Assembly: GCF_009192945.1 (NCBI RefSeq)
Contig: NZ_NSET01000006.1
Coordinates: 1-64,000 of the forward strand
Source of the DNA: Xanthomonas maliensis
GTDB taxonomy: Bacteria > Pseudomonadota > Gammaproteobacteria > Xanthomonadales > Xanthomonadaceae
Direction of reading: 5' to 3'
Length of the DNA: 64,000 nt
Part shown: piece by piece, positions 18,393-27,747 of the stretch
Numbering within the stretch: position 1 is the stretch's first letter
Layout of the letters: every line of letters begins with the position of its first letter
Made by a program: the position numbers and the translations under genes
The notes under the pieces: generated by a model
What the model was told of the DNA's origin: nothing
Seen by the model: only the letters and a program-made list of their open reading frames with translations
The model's database searches: none

Positions 18393-19700
18393 CTAGCGCG
18401 GGCTGGCTGTCTGCGGCGTCACGCGCCAGATGGTATTGGCCAGATCGTCGGCGATGATCAGCGCTCCGCGTGGATCGACCGTCACACCCACCGGACGCCC
18501 GCGGGTCTTGCCGTCGTCGCCGAAGAACCCCGACACGAAGTCGATGGGCTTGCCCACCGGTCGGCCATCGCGGAACGGCACGAACACCACTTTGTATCCC
18601 ACCGGTGGATTGCGGTTCCAACTGCCGTGCTCGCCCACGAACACGCCATCGCCGAACTGCGTGCCCAGCGCGGGGGCGGAAAACGCCACGCCGAGCGCAG
18701 CGACGTGCGATCCCAGGGCATAGTCGGGCGCGATGGCGGACGCGACCTTGCCTGGATCCTGCGGCATCACGCGGGTGTCCACATGCTGGCCCCAGTAACT
18801 ATACGGCCAGCCGTAGAAGCCGCCCTCGCGCACCGAGGTCAGATAGTCGGGCACCAGGTTCGGGCCGATCTCGTCGCGCTCGTTGACCACCGACCAGAGG
18901 ACGCCGCTGCCTGGCTGGATCGCCAAGGCGGTGGGATTGCGCAGGCCGGTGGCATAGACCTTGTGCGCGCCAGTGGCGGCGTCCACCTGCCAGACCTGTG
19001 CGCGGTCGACTTCGGCCTCCATGCCGCGTTCGGTGATATTGCTGTTGGAGCCGATGCCCACGTAGAGAAACCGCCCGTCCGCACTGGCGGTCAATGACTT
19101 GGTCCAGTGGTGGTTGATCGCAGATGGCAAATCGGTGACCTTGCGCGGCGGGCCGTCGGCCTTGGTCTGCCCTTCGCGATAATCGAAGCGCACCAGCGCA
19201 TCCTGGTTGGCCACGTACAAGGCCGACCCGATCAGCGCCAGGCCATACGGCGCGTTGAGCTTGTCGGCGAACACCGTCTTCAGCTCGTAACGGCCATCGC
19301 CGTCGGCATCGCGCAACAGGGTCAGGCGATTGCCGCTCTTGACCGAGGTCGTGCCACGCGCCTTGATCGGCGCGGCGATGATGTCCTTGGGCTTGAGCTT
19401 GGGTGCATTACCGCCGCGGCCTTCGGCCACCAGAATGTCGCCATTGGGAAGCAGCAGCGTCTGGCGCGGAATGGTGAGGTCTGTCGCGATCGCGTCGATC
19501 CGATACCCGGCCGGCACCGTCGGCTTGCGGTCGCCCCAAGCAACTGGATCGGCGATCACCATGTCCGGCATCAGACCACGCGCCGGCGCAGGCATCTCTG
19601 GCGTCTGACCGTATTGATCCAGCTGCGGCGCCTGACTGCAGGCGGCAAGGGCGATGGCCAACGACGTGCCAGCGATGCGTGTCACGTGATGAACCTTCAT
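18393..19700 (-). CDS. sorbosone-dehydrogenase-family (PQQ-type beta-propeller) lipoprotein
   Basis: 435 residues from the ATG at 19700, which starts a lipoprotein signal with lipobox LAAC (Cys21). The body has beta-propeller repeats of the GSDH/sorbosone dehydrogenase class: LLLPNGDILVAEGRGG, NAPYGLALIGSALYVAN, YVGIGSNSN, ATGLRNPTALAIQPGSG, GEHGSWNRNPPVGYKV and GRPVGVTVDPRGALIIADD. Such proteins are usually periplasmic, PQQ-dependent sugar or aldose dehydrogenases. The ATG overlaps the stop of the upstream membrane-protein gene by 4 nt (ATGA), so the two are translationally coupled and probably work together in the envelope. The true substrate is unknown. Confidence 0.85.
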   Translation of the reverse strand: MKVHHVTRIAGTSLAIALAACSQAPQLDQYGQTPEMPAPARGLMPDMVIADPVAWGDRKPTVPAGYRIDAIATDLTIPRQTLLLPNGDILVAEGRGGNAPKLKPKDIIAAPIKARGTTSVKSGNRLTLLRDADGDGRYELKTVFADKLNAPYGLALIGSALYVANQDALVRFDYREGQTKADGPPRKVTDLPSAINHHWTKSLTASADGRFLYVGIGSNSNITERGMEAEVDRAQVWQVDAATGAHKVYATGLRNPTALAIQPGSGVLWSVVNERDEIGPNLVPDYLTSVREGGFYGWPYSYWGQHVDTRVMPQDPGKVASAIAPDYALGSHVAALGVAFSAPALGTQFGDGVFVGEHGSWNRNPPVGYKVVFVPFRDGRPVGKPIDFVSGFFGDDGKTRGRPVGVTVDPRGALIIADDLANTIWRVTPQTASPR

Positions 19701-20110
19701 CGTGCACCTCCCCGCAAGCGTGCAAAACCCAGCACGGTGGCGACCAAGGCCAACGCCGTCGCGATCACCGACAACACCAACGCTGTGGGCATGATTGCCC
19801 AGGCATCGCGTCCGTGATGGACAGCATCGAAGAAGCCAACGCCCCAGGTTGCGAGCAGCACCAGTACATAGCCCAGGTGGCGCTGGCCGCGGATCAGCGC
19901 CACGATGGCGCAGACCAACGCCAAGGTCGCCATCACCATGGCGCCAACCAACAACCAGGCGGCAAAGTTGCTCCACTGAATGTGGTAGCTGCGCCAATAG
20001 GCGTAGTCGCTGAGCAACGCGCCCAGGAACAGCGGCCACACCGCGCCCAATAGCGCAGCATGCAGCGGACCGATGGTCCAACCGCGAGAAGACGAAGAGA
20101 GTGGCTGCAT
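19697..20110 (-). CDS. DUF2231-like four-helix membrane protein
   Basis: 137 residues from the ATG at 20110 (MQPLSSS). Hydrophobicity shows four membrane spans at roughly residues 17-32, 42-62, 70-85 and 103-125, with a TIGPLHAALLG start and HHGRDAW before the last helix. This resembles the DUF2231 predicted-membrane-protein family. The 4-nt overlap with the sorbosone-dehydrogenase-like gene indicates a two-gene operon. It may be a membrane anchor or electron acceptor for that enzyme; this is inference. Confidence 0.7.
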   Translation of the reverse strand: MQPLSSSSRGWTIGPLHAALLGAVWPLFLGALLSDYAYWRSYHIQWSNFAAWLLVGAMVMATLALVCAIVALIRGQRHLGYVLVLLATWGVGFFDAVHHGRDAWAIMPTALVLSVIATALALVATVLGFARLRGGAR

Positions 20111-20295
20111 GAAGGCTCCGACAGCGGGATCGATCGGCCGATGCTGCCAGTCCACACGACTAGAGCCTGTGAGGCCGATGCAATGCGCTGATGACGACGC
20201 AGGCCGCACTGCGGCTGCCGCGCGGCGTTGCCGTGCCGCACGCCGCGGATGCACGCTGGCGCGTGGCATCAGCACAAGCAAGCGAACGCGGCCGC

Positions 20296-23200
20296 TCAGG
20301 TCGATGCGGCGTGGCGCGCGGAACGGCGGCGTGCCATCACCCAGGCGAAGAAGATCGGGGTGAACAGCACCCCCAGTGAACTGGCTGCCAGCATGCCACC
20401 GATGACGCCGGTGCCGATGGCGTTCTGACTGGCTGCGCCGGCACCACGGGCCAGCACCAGCGGTACCACCCCGAGGATGAAGGCCAGCGAAGTCATCACG
20501 ATCGGGCGGAAGCGCAACCGCGCAGCCATCAGCGCCGCTGCACGCGCATCGTGGCCGTCGGCGTGCAGCTCCTTGGCGAACGCGACGATCAGGATCGCGT
20601 TCTTGGCGGCCAGACCGATGATGGTGATCAGCCCGACCTTGAAGTACACGTCATTGGCCAGGCCAGCGACCCACACCGCCGCAGTGGCGCCGATCGCGCC
20701 GATCGGAACGATCAACATCACCGACAACGGAATCGCCCAACTCTCGTACAGCGCGACCAACAACAGGAACACGATCAGCAGCGAAAAACCGAGCAGCAAC
20801 GGCGCCTGCGTGCCGGCGGCGGCTTCCTGATAGGACAGCGCGGTCCATTCGTAGCCGATGCCGGCGGGCAGATCGTCGAGCAAGCGTTCCATCTCGGCCA
20901 ACGCCTCGCCCGAGCTGGTGCCCTGCGCCGCCTCGCCGGTGATCTTGACCGCGGCATAGCCGTTGTAGCGGGCGATCTGTACCGGCCCCTGCTCCCAGAC
21001 CAGGTGGGTGAACGCACTGAACGGCACCTGTTGTCCGTTGCGGTTGCCCACGTACAAGCTGTCCAGCGCCTCTGGCGTGGCGCGATAGCGGGCATCGCCC
21101 TGCACCACCACGCGCTGCAGGCGTCCTTGGTTGACGAAGTCGTTGACCATGGCCGAGCCGAACGCACTGGACAACACGTCCATCGCTCCCTGAAAGCTCA
21201 CGCCCAGCGCCTCGGCCTTGCCGCGGTCGATCTGCAAGCGCAGCTGTGGCGCGTCGGCCAGCCCTTCGATCATGGCGTACGCCAGTCGTGGTGAATGACT
21301 GGCGCGCGCAAGCACCTGTTCGACCGCCGCCATCAGCTGCTCCCGGCCGAGATTGCCGCGATCCTGGATGCGCAAGGCGAAGCCGCCCGAGTTGCCCAAG
21401 CCTTCGACCGGTGGCGGCAGCACTGCCATGATGGTGGCGTCGCTGATGCCCGCCAGCGCGGCATTGGCTGCAGCGACCTCGCTGGCCGCGGAGGCGTCCG
21501 CATCGCGCTCGCTCCAGTCCTTCAAGGTCGGGAAAGCCAGCGCCGCATTGGCGCCGCTGCCGGAAAAGCTGAAGCCATAGACCAGGGTGATGTCCTGCAT
21601 GTTGCGCCGGCCGGCGAAATAGCGATTGACCGCATCGCCCGCCGCCCGGGTGCGCTGGTCGCTGGCACCGGGTGGGAGCTGCACGTCCACCATCAGATAG
21701 CCCTCGTCCTCTTGCGGGACGAAGGCCTCCGGCAAGCGCAGATAGGCGAAGGCCAAGCCGGCCAGCAACGCCAGATAGATCAGCATGCAGCGTCCGGCCC
21801 GCCGCAGCAGGCGGCCATTGAGCGCATCGAAGCGCTCGGTCAGTGCGGCGAAGCGGCGATCGAACCAGCCGAACACCCCGCGCTTGGCCGGTTGCCCGTG
21901 TGCCGGTGCGAGCAGGCTGGCGCACAGGGCCGGCGTCATCGTCAGCGCCAGCAATCCGGAAAACAGGATCGAGACTGCCAGCACCGCCGAAAACTGCCGG
22001 TAGATCACGCCCACCGAACCGTCCATGAAAGCCAGCGGCAGGAACACCGCCGCCAGCACCAAGGTGATGCCGACGATGGCGCCACCCACCTGGTGCATCG
22101 CCTTGATCGCCGCTTCGCGCGGCGACAGGCCTTCCTCGGCCATCAGCCGCTCGACGTTCTCCACCACCACGATCGCATCGTCGACCAAAATGCCGATCGC
22201 CAGCACCATCGCGAACATGCTCATCATGTTGACCGAGAAGCCGAGCAGCTTCATCACCGCCAGCGTGCCGAGCAGGCACACCGGCACCACGATCGCGGGA
22301 ATGAGCGTGTAGCGCAGGTTCTGCAAGAAGAGGTACATCACCAGGAAGACCAGCACCATCGCCTCGAGCAAGGTGCTCAACACCTTGTGGATCGCCACCT
22401 TGACGAAGGTCGAGCTGTCGAATGGAACCGAATAGGTGATGTCGGCCGGAAAGCCATGCGAGAGCTCCGCCAGCCGCGCCCGCACCGCGGCCACCGTCGC
22501 CACCGCATTGCCACCCGGCGCCAGTTGCACCGCGGCGCCGGCTGCCGGCCCGCCGTTCTGCTGCACGTCGAACTGGTAGTTCTCCAACCCCAGCTCCAGC
22601 TTGGCCACATCCGCCAGCCGCACCATGGCGCCATTGGGATCGGCCCGCAACACGATCTGACCGAATTCCTCCGGCGACTCCAGCATCCCGCGGACCACCA
22701 GGGGGGTGGTCAGCTCCTGCGCTTGTCCGAATGGGCGTTCGCCCAGATTGCCGGCAGCAACCTGCAGATTCTGTGCACGGATCGCGCTGTTGACGTCGGC
22801 GATGCTCAGGCCGTAGCCCGACAGCGCTTGCGGATCGACCCAAACGCGCATCGCCGCATCGGCACCGAAGAACTGCACCCGTCCCACGCCAGGAACCCGA
22901 CGGATTTCGTTGTTGACCACGCGCGCGGCGTAATCGTTCAAGCGCACCACGTCGGTCGACGGCGCCTCGGGCCGGTAGGTGAGCGAATACAGCATCAGGA
23001 AGCCGGCGGTGGTCTGCTCCACCTGCAAGCCAAGCTGGGTCACTGCCGCCGGCAGACGCGACTCCGCTCGTCGGATCCGGTTCTGCACATCCACCTGGGC
23101 GATGTTCGGGTCGGTGCCCGGCTTGAAGGTCACCATCAGCTCGCCGCTGCCATTGGCGCTGCTGGACTCGTAATACAGCATGTCGCGCGCGCCGTTGAGC

Positions 23201-23403
23201 TCCTGCTCGATGATGCTGGTGACGGTGTCGTTGACCACCTGCGCCGACGCGCCAGGATAGGTGGCGTAGATGCTGATCTGCGGCGGCGCCACCTCTGGGT
23301 ACTTTTCCACCGGCAAGCCTGGCAGCACCAGCACGCCTGCCAGCGAGATGAAGATGGCCATGACCCAGGCGAAGTTGGGGCGGTCGATGAAGAATCTGGA
23401 CAT
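20296..23403 (-). CDS. RND multidrug efflux pump, inner-membrane transporter (AcrB/MexB type)
   Basis: 1035 residues, the usual HAE1-RND length. The ATG at 23403 gives the standard start MSRFFIDRPNFAWV. Twelve membrane segments flank two large periplasmic loops. The proton-relay motif GILVDDAIVVVENVER (two Asp) sits in TM4, and the essential Lys appears in IIGLAAKNAILIV of TM10. Pore-domain segments such as ATYPGASAQVV are typical. It exports hydrophobic or amphiphilic compounds using proton motive force. The adaptor gene lies 44 nt upstream. No outer-membrane factor gene follows, so the pump must borrow an OprM/TolC-like channel encoded elsewhere. Confidence 0.95.
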   Translation of the reverse strand: MSRFFIDRPNFAWVMAIFISLAGVLVLPGLPVEKYPEVAPPQISIYATYPGASAQVVNDTVTSIIEQELNGARDMLYYESSSANGSGELMVTFKPGTDPNIAQVDVQNRIRRAESRLPAAVTQLGLQVEQTTAGFLMLYSLTYRPEAPSTDVVRLNDYAARVVNNEIRRVPGVGRVQFFGADAAMRVWVDPQALSGYGLSIADVNSAIRAQNLQVAAGNLGERPFGQAQELTTPLVVRGMLESPEEFGQIVLRADPNGAMVRLADVAKLELGLENYQFDVQQNGGPAAGAAVQLAPGGNAVATVAAVRARLAELSHGFPADITYSVPFDSSTFVKVAIHKVLSTLLEAMVLVFLVMYLFLQNLRYTLIPAIVVPVCLLGTLAVMKLLGFSVNMMSMFAMVLAIGILVDDAIVVVENVERLMAEEGLSPREAAIKAMHQVGGAIVGITLVLAAVFLPLAFMDGSVGVIYRQFSAVLAVSILFSGLLALTMTPALCASLLAPAHGQPAKRGVFGWFDRRFAALTERFDALNGRLLRRAGRCMLIYLALLAGLAFAYLRLPEAFVPQEDEGYLMVDVQLPPGASDQRTRAAGDAVNRYFAGRRNMQDITLVYGFSFSGSGANAALAFPTLKDWSERDADASAASEVAAANAALAGISDATIMAVLPPPVEGLGNSGGFALRIQDRGNLGREQLMAAVEQVLARASHSPRLAYAMIEGLADAPQLRLQIDRGKAEALGVSFQGAMDVLSSAFGSAMVNDFVNQGRLQRVVVQGDARYRATPEALDSLYVGNRNGQQVPFSAFTHLVWEQGPVQIARYNGYAAVKITGEAAQGTSSGEALAEMERLLDDLPAGIGYEWTALSYQEAAAGTQAPLLLGFSLLIVFLLLVALYESWAIPLSVMLIVPIGAIGATAAVWVAGLANDVYFKVGLITIIGLAAKNAILIVAFAKELHADGHDARAAALMAARLRFRPIVMTSLAFILGVVPLVLARGAGAASQNAIGTGVIGGMLAASSLGVLFTPIFFAWVMARRRSARHAAST

Positions 23404-23447
23404 GGCGATTACCTGGAGCCGCGGTGGTCCGGACGGACGGAAGAGCG

Positions 23448-24581
23448 TTAGCGCGCGAGATGCACGACGCTGCCGGGCTGGAGCTTGCCGGCACCGGAGA
23501 CCACGTAGCGTTCGCCGGGGGCCAGGCCATCGAGCAGTTGCCACTCGGTGCCGACCATGGCGCCGGTACGGACCTTGCGTCGCTGCGCCTTGCCCGCCGC
23601 ATCGACCACCATGACGCTCGCCTGACCTTCGGCATCGCGCTGGATGGCGCGCTGCGGGACGTAGACGGCGGTGCTGGCACCGCCATTGGGCGCACGCACA
23701 CGCACGAACATTCCCGGCAACAACACTTGGTCCTGGTTGCGGAACTGCGCGCGCAAGGACACCGTGCCAGTGCCTTCATCCACACTCATGTCGGAAAACA
23801 GCAGCTCGCCCTCACGCGTCTGCGCCAGTTCCGGAATGTCGATGACCACCCTGACCGCGTCGGCATCCGTCTGCGCCTTGCGCCGCAGCCGCAAGGCGTC
23901 GGCGAGCGGACGTCGGAAGTCGGCGAAGATCGGATCGAGCTGCTGCACCAAGGCCATGGCCGTGGCGTCGCCGCCCTGTCCGACCAAGGCGCCCTCGGTC
24001 ACCAGCGCCCGGCCGATACGGCCGTCGATCGGTGCCCGCACGGTGGCGAAGGCGCGCTCCAACTGCGCGGTCCGTAGCGCGGCCTGCGCCGACGCCACGG
24101 CCGCCTGCGCACTTCTGTCCCCGGCCTGGGTGGTCTCGAAGTCCTGCCGGCTGATGACCTGTTGTTCGACCAACCGCCGTGCGCGCTGGAACTGCGCACG
24201 TGCGTTGTCCTGCTCGGCCTGGGCACGTGCCAGCTCGGCCTGCGCACGCGCCACTGCGGCGTCGAACGGAGCCGGATCGATCTGGAACAACACCTGCCCG
24301 GCCTTGACGTCCGCGCCCTCGACGAATTGCCGGCTCAGCACGATGCCGGGCACTCGCGCACGCACCTGCGCCGCGCGGACGCTGGTGATCCGCCCAGGCA
24401 GCTCGGCGGTGGGCAGGACGGTCCGCGCATGCGCGACGGCAACCTCTACCGCGGGCGCGCTCGTGGGCGTGGCAGCCGGCTGGCTGCCGCAGGCGGCCAG
24501 GACAGCCGATAGGCAAAGCGGGAGAAGGACGAGGCGAGAAAGGACCACGGCGGCAATCCCTGAAGGCGGCAGCGGCATCAT
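23448..24581 (-). CDS. RND efflux periplasmic adaptor (membrane fusion lipoprotein)
   Basis: 377 residues from the ATG at 24581; a second ATG follows immediately at 24578, and upstream in-frame codons are non-ATG. A lipoprotein signal ends LAAC (Cys31). The protein has the MFP order: beta-barrel start, lipoyl half-motif (ARVPGIVLSRQFVEGADVKAG), a long alpha-helical hairpin rich in Ala/Gln/Arg (about 95-165), second lipoyl half (VRAPIDGRIGRALV), then beta-barrel and membrane-proximal domains. It couples the RND transporter to an outer-membrane channel. First gene of the two-gene operon; its start lies 15 nt from a palindromic operator. Confidence 0.93.
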   Translation of the reverse strand: MMPLPPSGIAAVVLSRLVLLPLCLSAVLAACGSQPAATPTSAPAVEVAVAHARTVLPTAELPGRITSVRAAQVRARVPGIVLSRQFVEGADVKAGQVLFQIDPAPFDAAVARAQAELARAQAEQDNARAQFQRARRLVEQQVISRQDFETTQAGDRSAQAAVASAQAALRTAQLERAFATVRAPIDGRIGRALVTEGALVGQGGDATAMALVQQLDPIFADFRRPLADALRLRRKAQTDADAVRVVIDIPELAQTREGELLFSDMSVDEGTGTVSLRAQFRNQDQVLLPGMFVRVRAPNGGASTAVYVPQRAIQRDAEGQASVMVVDAAGKAQRRKVRTGAMVGTEWQLLDGLAPGERYVVSGAGKLQPGSVVHLAR

Positions 24582-24596
24582 GCACCGTCGAATCAA

Positions 24597-24616
24597 ATGA
24601 ATCAAGTTTGATTCAT
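24597..24616. promoter_or_regulatory. palindromic operator between RND pump and TetR gene
   Basis: Perfect 9-bp inverted repeat ATGAATCAA-GT-TTGATTCAT in the 91-nt divergent region between the adaptor gene (minus) and the TetR-type gene (plus). A further AATCAAA copy lies just to the left at about 24591. Location and symmetry fit the operator of the adjacent TetR regulator. Confidence 0.75.
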
Positions 24617-24672
24617 AAGAGGCTTTGAGAAATCATTCGGTATGCTGTGGCTCCCTCGACGCCCAGCCCCGC

Positions 24673-25248
24673 ATGAGCCAGGACGACCACCGTTTGATCC
24701 GCCTATTGGCCGCCACCCTGACGCGCCGCCCGCGCAGCACCCTCGCCGAGCTGGCCGCGGGTGCCGGCATCAGCCGCGCCACCTTGTATCGATTCGCTCC
24801 GACCCGCGCCGCGATCGCCGAACGCGTCACCCAGGTGGCCTGGGCCAGACTGGACGCGGCGCTGGAGCGCGGTCGCGAGCAGGATCCGCTGCAGGCGCTG
24901 GAACAGATGACCCGCGCGCTGGTCGAGGACATCGACCTGGTGATCTACGTCGTCAACCAGATGGGCATCGAAGGCACCGAGCGCGGAAACACCTACTACT
25001 CGGCGCCAGAGTGGGAGCCGTTCCAGGCGCGCCTGGATGCGTTCTTTCTCGATGGCCAGCAACGCGCCGTGTTCGGCATCGAATTCACCGCGCCCTGGTT
25101 GAGCGATTTCTATCTTTCGTGCCTGTTCGGCGCCGGCTGGGCTGTGGCCACCGGTCGGCTTGCGCCTGCGTCCGTGAAGCACGCGGTGCTGTCCTCCTTT
25201 CTGCACGGCGCCGTTGCCGCACCCAAAGCGATGCCGGTGCGCGACTGA
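24673..25248 (+). CDS. TetR-family regulator, probable repressor of the adjacent efflux pump
   Basis: 191 residues from the ATG at 24673, chosen over an upstream non-ATG start because the protein then begins right before the DNA-binding domain. The helix-turn-helix is TLAELAAGAGISRATLYRFAPTRAAIAE (two parts, about residues 22-50), matching the TetR signature LYRxF. The C-terminal ligand domain is Trp/Tyr-rich (YYSAPEWEPF, APWLSDFYLSCLFGAGW). It is divergent from the pump operon, with the palindrome between them. By family precedent it represses the pump until a pump substrate binds it. Confidence 0.88.
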   Translation: MSQDDHRLIRLLAATLTRRPRSTLAELAAGAGISRATLYRFAPTRAAIAERVTQVAWARLDAALERGREQDPLQALEQMTRALVEDIDLVIYVVNQMGIEGTERGNTYYSAPEWEPFQARLDAFFLDGQQRAVFGIEFTAPWLSDFYLSCLFGAGWAVATGRLAPASVKHAVLSSFLHGAVAAPKAMPVRD

Positions 25249-25941
25249 AAGGGCGACAGTCGATCTGCGTTATTCGGGCGCGATCGGTGGGCTGGCAGTC
25301 TGTTTGAAACAAGGCACCTTGCTCAGTCGCCCCGCCGGGACACTCGCGCGATCGGATTGACTCGGCATTCCCCAGGGCGTCTCCGTCCGGCGCAATTGGG
25401 ATGCCGCAGTTGGACGCGGGTGTGTTGAATCGCCGACGAGCCCGCAAGGAGACATAACCGCACGAGTCGCCTTTACGGCATGAAAATTCCAGGAGGGGCT
25501 GCCAAACCAAAATACTCCTTAATCTATTTTCCAAGACGTCGCGCCACCGCGCGGCATCAGGGTTAAGTCGTCTGGGTGGTTCCGTCCATATTCACTGCAA
25601 ACGCGGGGCCAATTTTCACATTCGTGATTGATACAGGCACGACCGAGCGAATAGATGTCAGTGGCAAGTGTTATGGGTCATCGGTTGAGCCTGGCTATAC
25701 TCAGATCCCCATTCTCCGAGGCACTGGTAATGAGCGATGCATGACGGTGCCGCTGCCTGGATGTGCTCAGCACAGGATTGATTGGAAGTTGCCCTGGACG
25801 CTGGCAAGAAGACCCCGCTACCGTTAATGTCATCGCCGCTGACGGACGCAACACAAGACATCCTTCGATGCGTCCTCATGCACTGACCACCCGCGATACG
25901 TCTGCTTAGCGAGCGCTGTTTCGACACGGGAACCGGATGCC
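25249..25941. other. 693-nt intergenic stretch, partly lower in GC, no gene recognised
   Basis: Around 25480-25760 the base composition falls to roughly 50% GC by eye, clearly below the flanks. An open frame at 25576-25827 (+, GTG start) translates to a Cys-containing 83-residue sequence without signal peptide, ribosome-binding site or family resemblance, so it is not called as a gene. The region may be a remnant of acquired DNA. Confidence 0.4.
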
Positions 25942-27720
25942 ATGACACGTGTGCGCGAACACAACCAAGCGTCGTTCGATTGGTCGGGCGTGCCGATCGA
26001 GCTCGGCGGTGCCGAGCCGCTGGAGCAAATCGCCCGTCTGGTCTGTCACGCCTTGGCCGCTCCGGCGGCGGCCCTGACCATCACCGAGGGCGGACGGCTG
26101 CGCGTGCTGGCGTCACGCGGCATCGCCGAGACGCATATCGAACGTGCGGTGGAGTTGTGCATGCCGCAAGCGCCATCCGCGGCGCACATCACCGAACGGG
26201 TGGAACCGGCGGCGCTGGAGTCGATCGAGCTGGGCGATGCCGCGTTTCCGCCGGGACCGGCGCGCTTTCTGGCGTGCGTGCCAGTGAGCGCCCCGCAGGC
26301 CGGCATGGCGGCAACCCTGTGCGTGGCCGACACCCGCGAACGCCGCCTGGCCAGCCAGGAACAGCAGCAACTGCAGATGTTCGCCAACGTGGCGGCAGCG
26401 CAGCTGGAGCTGCAGTTTGGCGCCGGCCGGCGCGAGCCGCACAGCGGCCTGCTCAACGCCCGGCAACTGCAATCGGACCTGGATGCCCTCGCCTTCGGCA
26501 GCCATCTGGGGCCGGCCTTCGCCGCGTTCATCGAGGTCTACGACAGCCAGGCGGCGAACGATGCCCGCCAGGCGCTGGGCATGCAGCCGCTGGACGAGCT
26601 GGTGCGTCACGCCAGCTACCTGCTGACCCGTGCGCTGCGCGGCAAGGCGACCGTCTATCACGTAGCGCCGATGCGCTTTGCCTTCTTCTTGATGAACTCA
26701 GCGCCCGACGAAGTGGAAGACCTGTTGCTGGACCTGCGCGATATGTTGCTGACACCGATCGATGCTGCGGGCATCCCGATGTCGCTCACCTTCCATGCCG
26801 GTGTGGTGCGCTTTCTCCCGCAGCAGCCGGAGACCCACGATGCCATGCGCAAGGGCCTGGTGGCGCTTGGCGATGCGATCGAACATCACGGCATCGTCTG
26901 CTGGTACAACGCCTCGCACGACGATGCGATCCAACGTTCCTACCGCCTGGCGCTGGACGCCGAGCGTGCCCTGAAGGACGGCGACTTCCGCCTGGTGTTC
27001 CAGCCACGGGTGGACCTGAGCGACCTGTCGGTGATCGGCTTCGAGGCCTTGTTGCGGTGGAAGCACCCGGTATTGGGAGCGATCGGCCCGGACGAGTTCA
27101 TCCCGCTGTTCGAAAAGACCGCGCTGATGTGCACGGTGACCGACTGGGTGATCGCGACAGCACTCGACCAATTGGCCGCCTGGCGATCCGAAGGCATGGA
27201 TTTCAACTTGTCGATCAATCTGTCATCGCGCGACTTCGGCAATCTCAACCTGGCCTCCGACGTCATCGATCGCTGCACCGCCTTGGGGATTCCCACCAGC
27301 CGCATCGAGCTGGAGATCACCGAAGGACGCTGGCTGCGCAGCAATGTGCAGGCCCTGCCGCGACTGCGCGCCTTGCGCGACGCCGGTGTCAGCGTGGCGA
27401 TCGACGATTTCGGCACCGGCTACAGCAACTTCGGCTACCTCACCGAGCTGCCCGTGAACGTGCTCAAGCTCGATCGCTCGCTGGTCACCGGCATCGCAGT
27501 GACGCCCGCCATGCAGCTGCGTGCCGAAGCCGTAGTGCGCCTGGCCAATGCGCTGGGCTACCGAACGGTCGCCGAAGGGGTGGAAGACGCCGCCGAAATC
27601 GCCTTGTTGCGCAGCTGGGGCTGCGAGGAGGCGCAAGGCTATCTGCTGGCAAGGCCAATGGAGGCTGCCGCCATACCAGCGTATTACGCACAGACAAACG
27701 CCCTGCACTACTTGCCATGA
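25942..27720 (+). CDS. cyclic-di-GMP phosphodiesterase: GAF, degenerate GGDEF and EAL domains
   Basis: 592 residues, no membrane segment. Residues about 25-165 look like a GAF sensor (ends QMFANVAAAQLELQF). About 175-320 is a GGDEF-like fold in which the signature is lost (APMRFAFFLM in its place), so no cyclase activity is expected. About 345-585 is an EAL domain with the catalytic set intact: EALLRW (Glu368), ELEITE, DDFGTGYS (Asp488/489), KLDRSL, EGVED and QGYLLARP. It should hydrolyse c-di-GMP to pGpG in response to a GAF-bound signal. Such enzymes control motility, biofilm and virulence. It has no operon partner. Confidence 0.92.
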   Translation: MTRVREHNQASFDWSGVPIELGGAEPLEQIARLVCHALAAPAAALTITEGGRLRVLASRGIAETHIERAVELCMPQAPSAAHITERVEPAALESIELGDAAFPPGPARFLACVPVSAPQAGMAATLCVADTRERRLASQEQQQLQMFANVAAAQLELQFGAGRREPHSGLLNARQLQSDLDALAFGSHLGPAFAAFIEVYDSQAANDARQALGMQPLDELVRHASYLLTRALRGKATVYHVAPMRFAFFLMNSAPDEVEDLLLDLRDMLLTPIDAAGIPMSLTFHAGVVRFLPQQPETHDAMRKGLVALGDAIEHHGIVCWYNASHDDAIQRSYRLALDAERALKDGDFRLVFQPRVDLSDLSVIGFEALLRWKHPVLGAIGPDEFIPLFEKTALMCTVTDWVIATALDQLAAWRSEGMDFNLSINLSSRDFGNLNLASDVIDRCTALGIPTSRIELEITEGRWLRSNVQALPRLRALRDAGVSVAIDDFGTGYSNFGYLTELPVNVLKLDRSLVTGIAVTPAMQLRAEAVVRLANALGYRTVAEGVEDAAEIALLRSWGCEEAQGYLLARPMEAAAIPAYYAQTNALHYLP

Positions 27721-27747
27721 GCGCGCTGCGGGCACGGCAGCGCTCGC

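Noticed and set aside
20651-23785. Long alternative minus frame over the RND transporter gene
   Set aside because: The in-frame RND sequence has complete motifs; this one is its out-of-frame translation.
25576-25827. 83-codon open frame in the lower-GC gap
   Set aside because: No start signal, no recognised family; may be a remnant, so it is reported only as part of the intergenic region.
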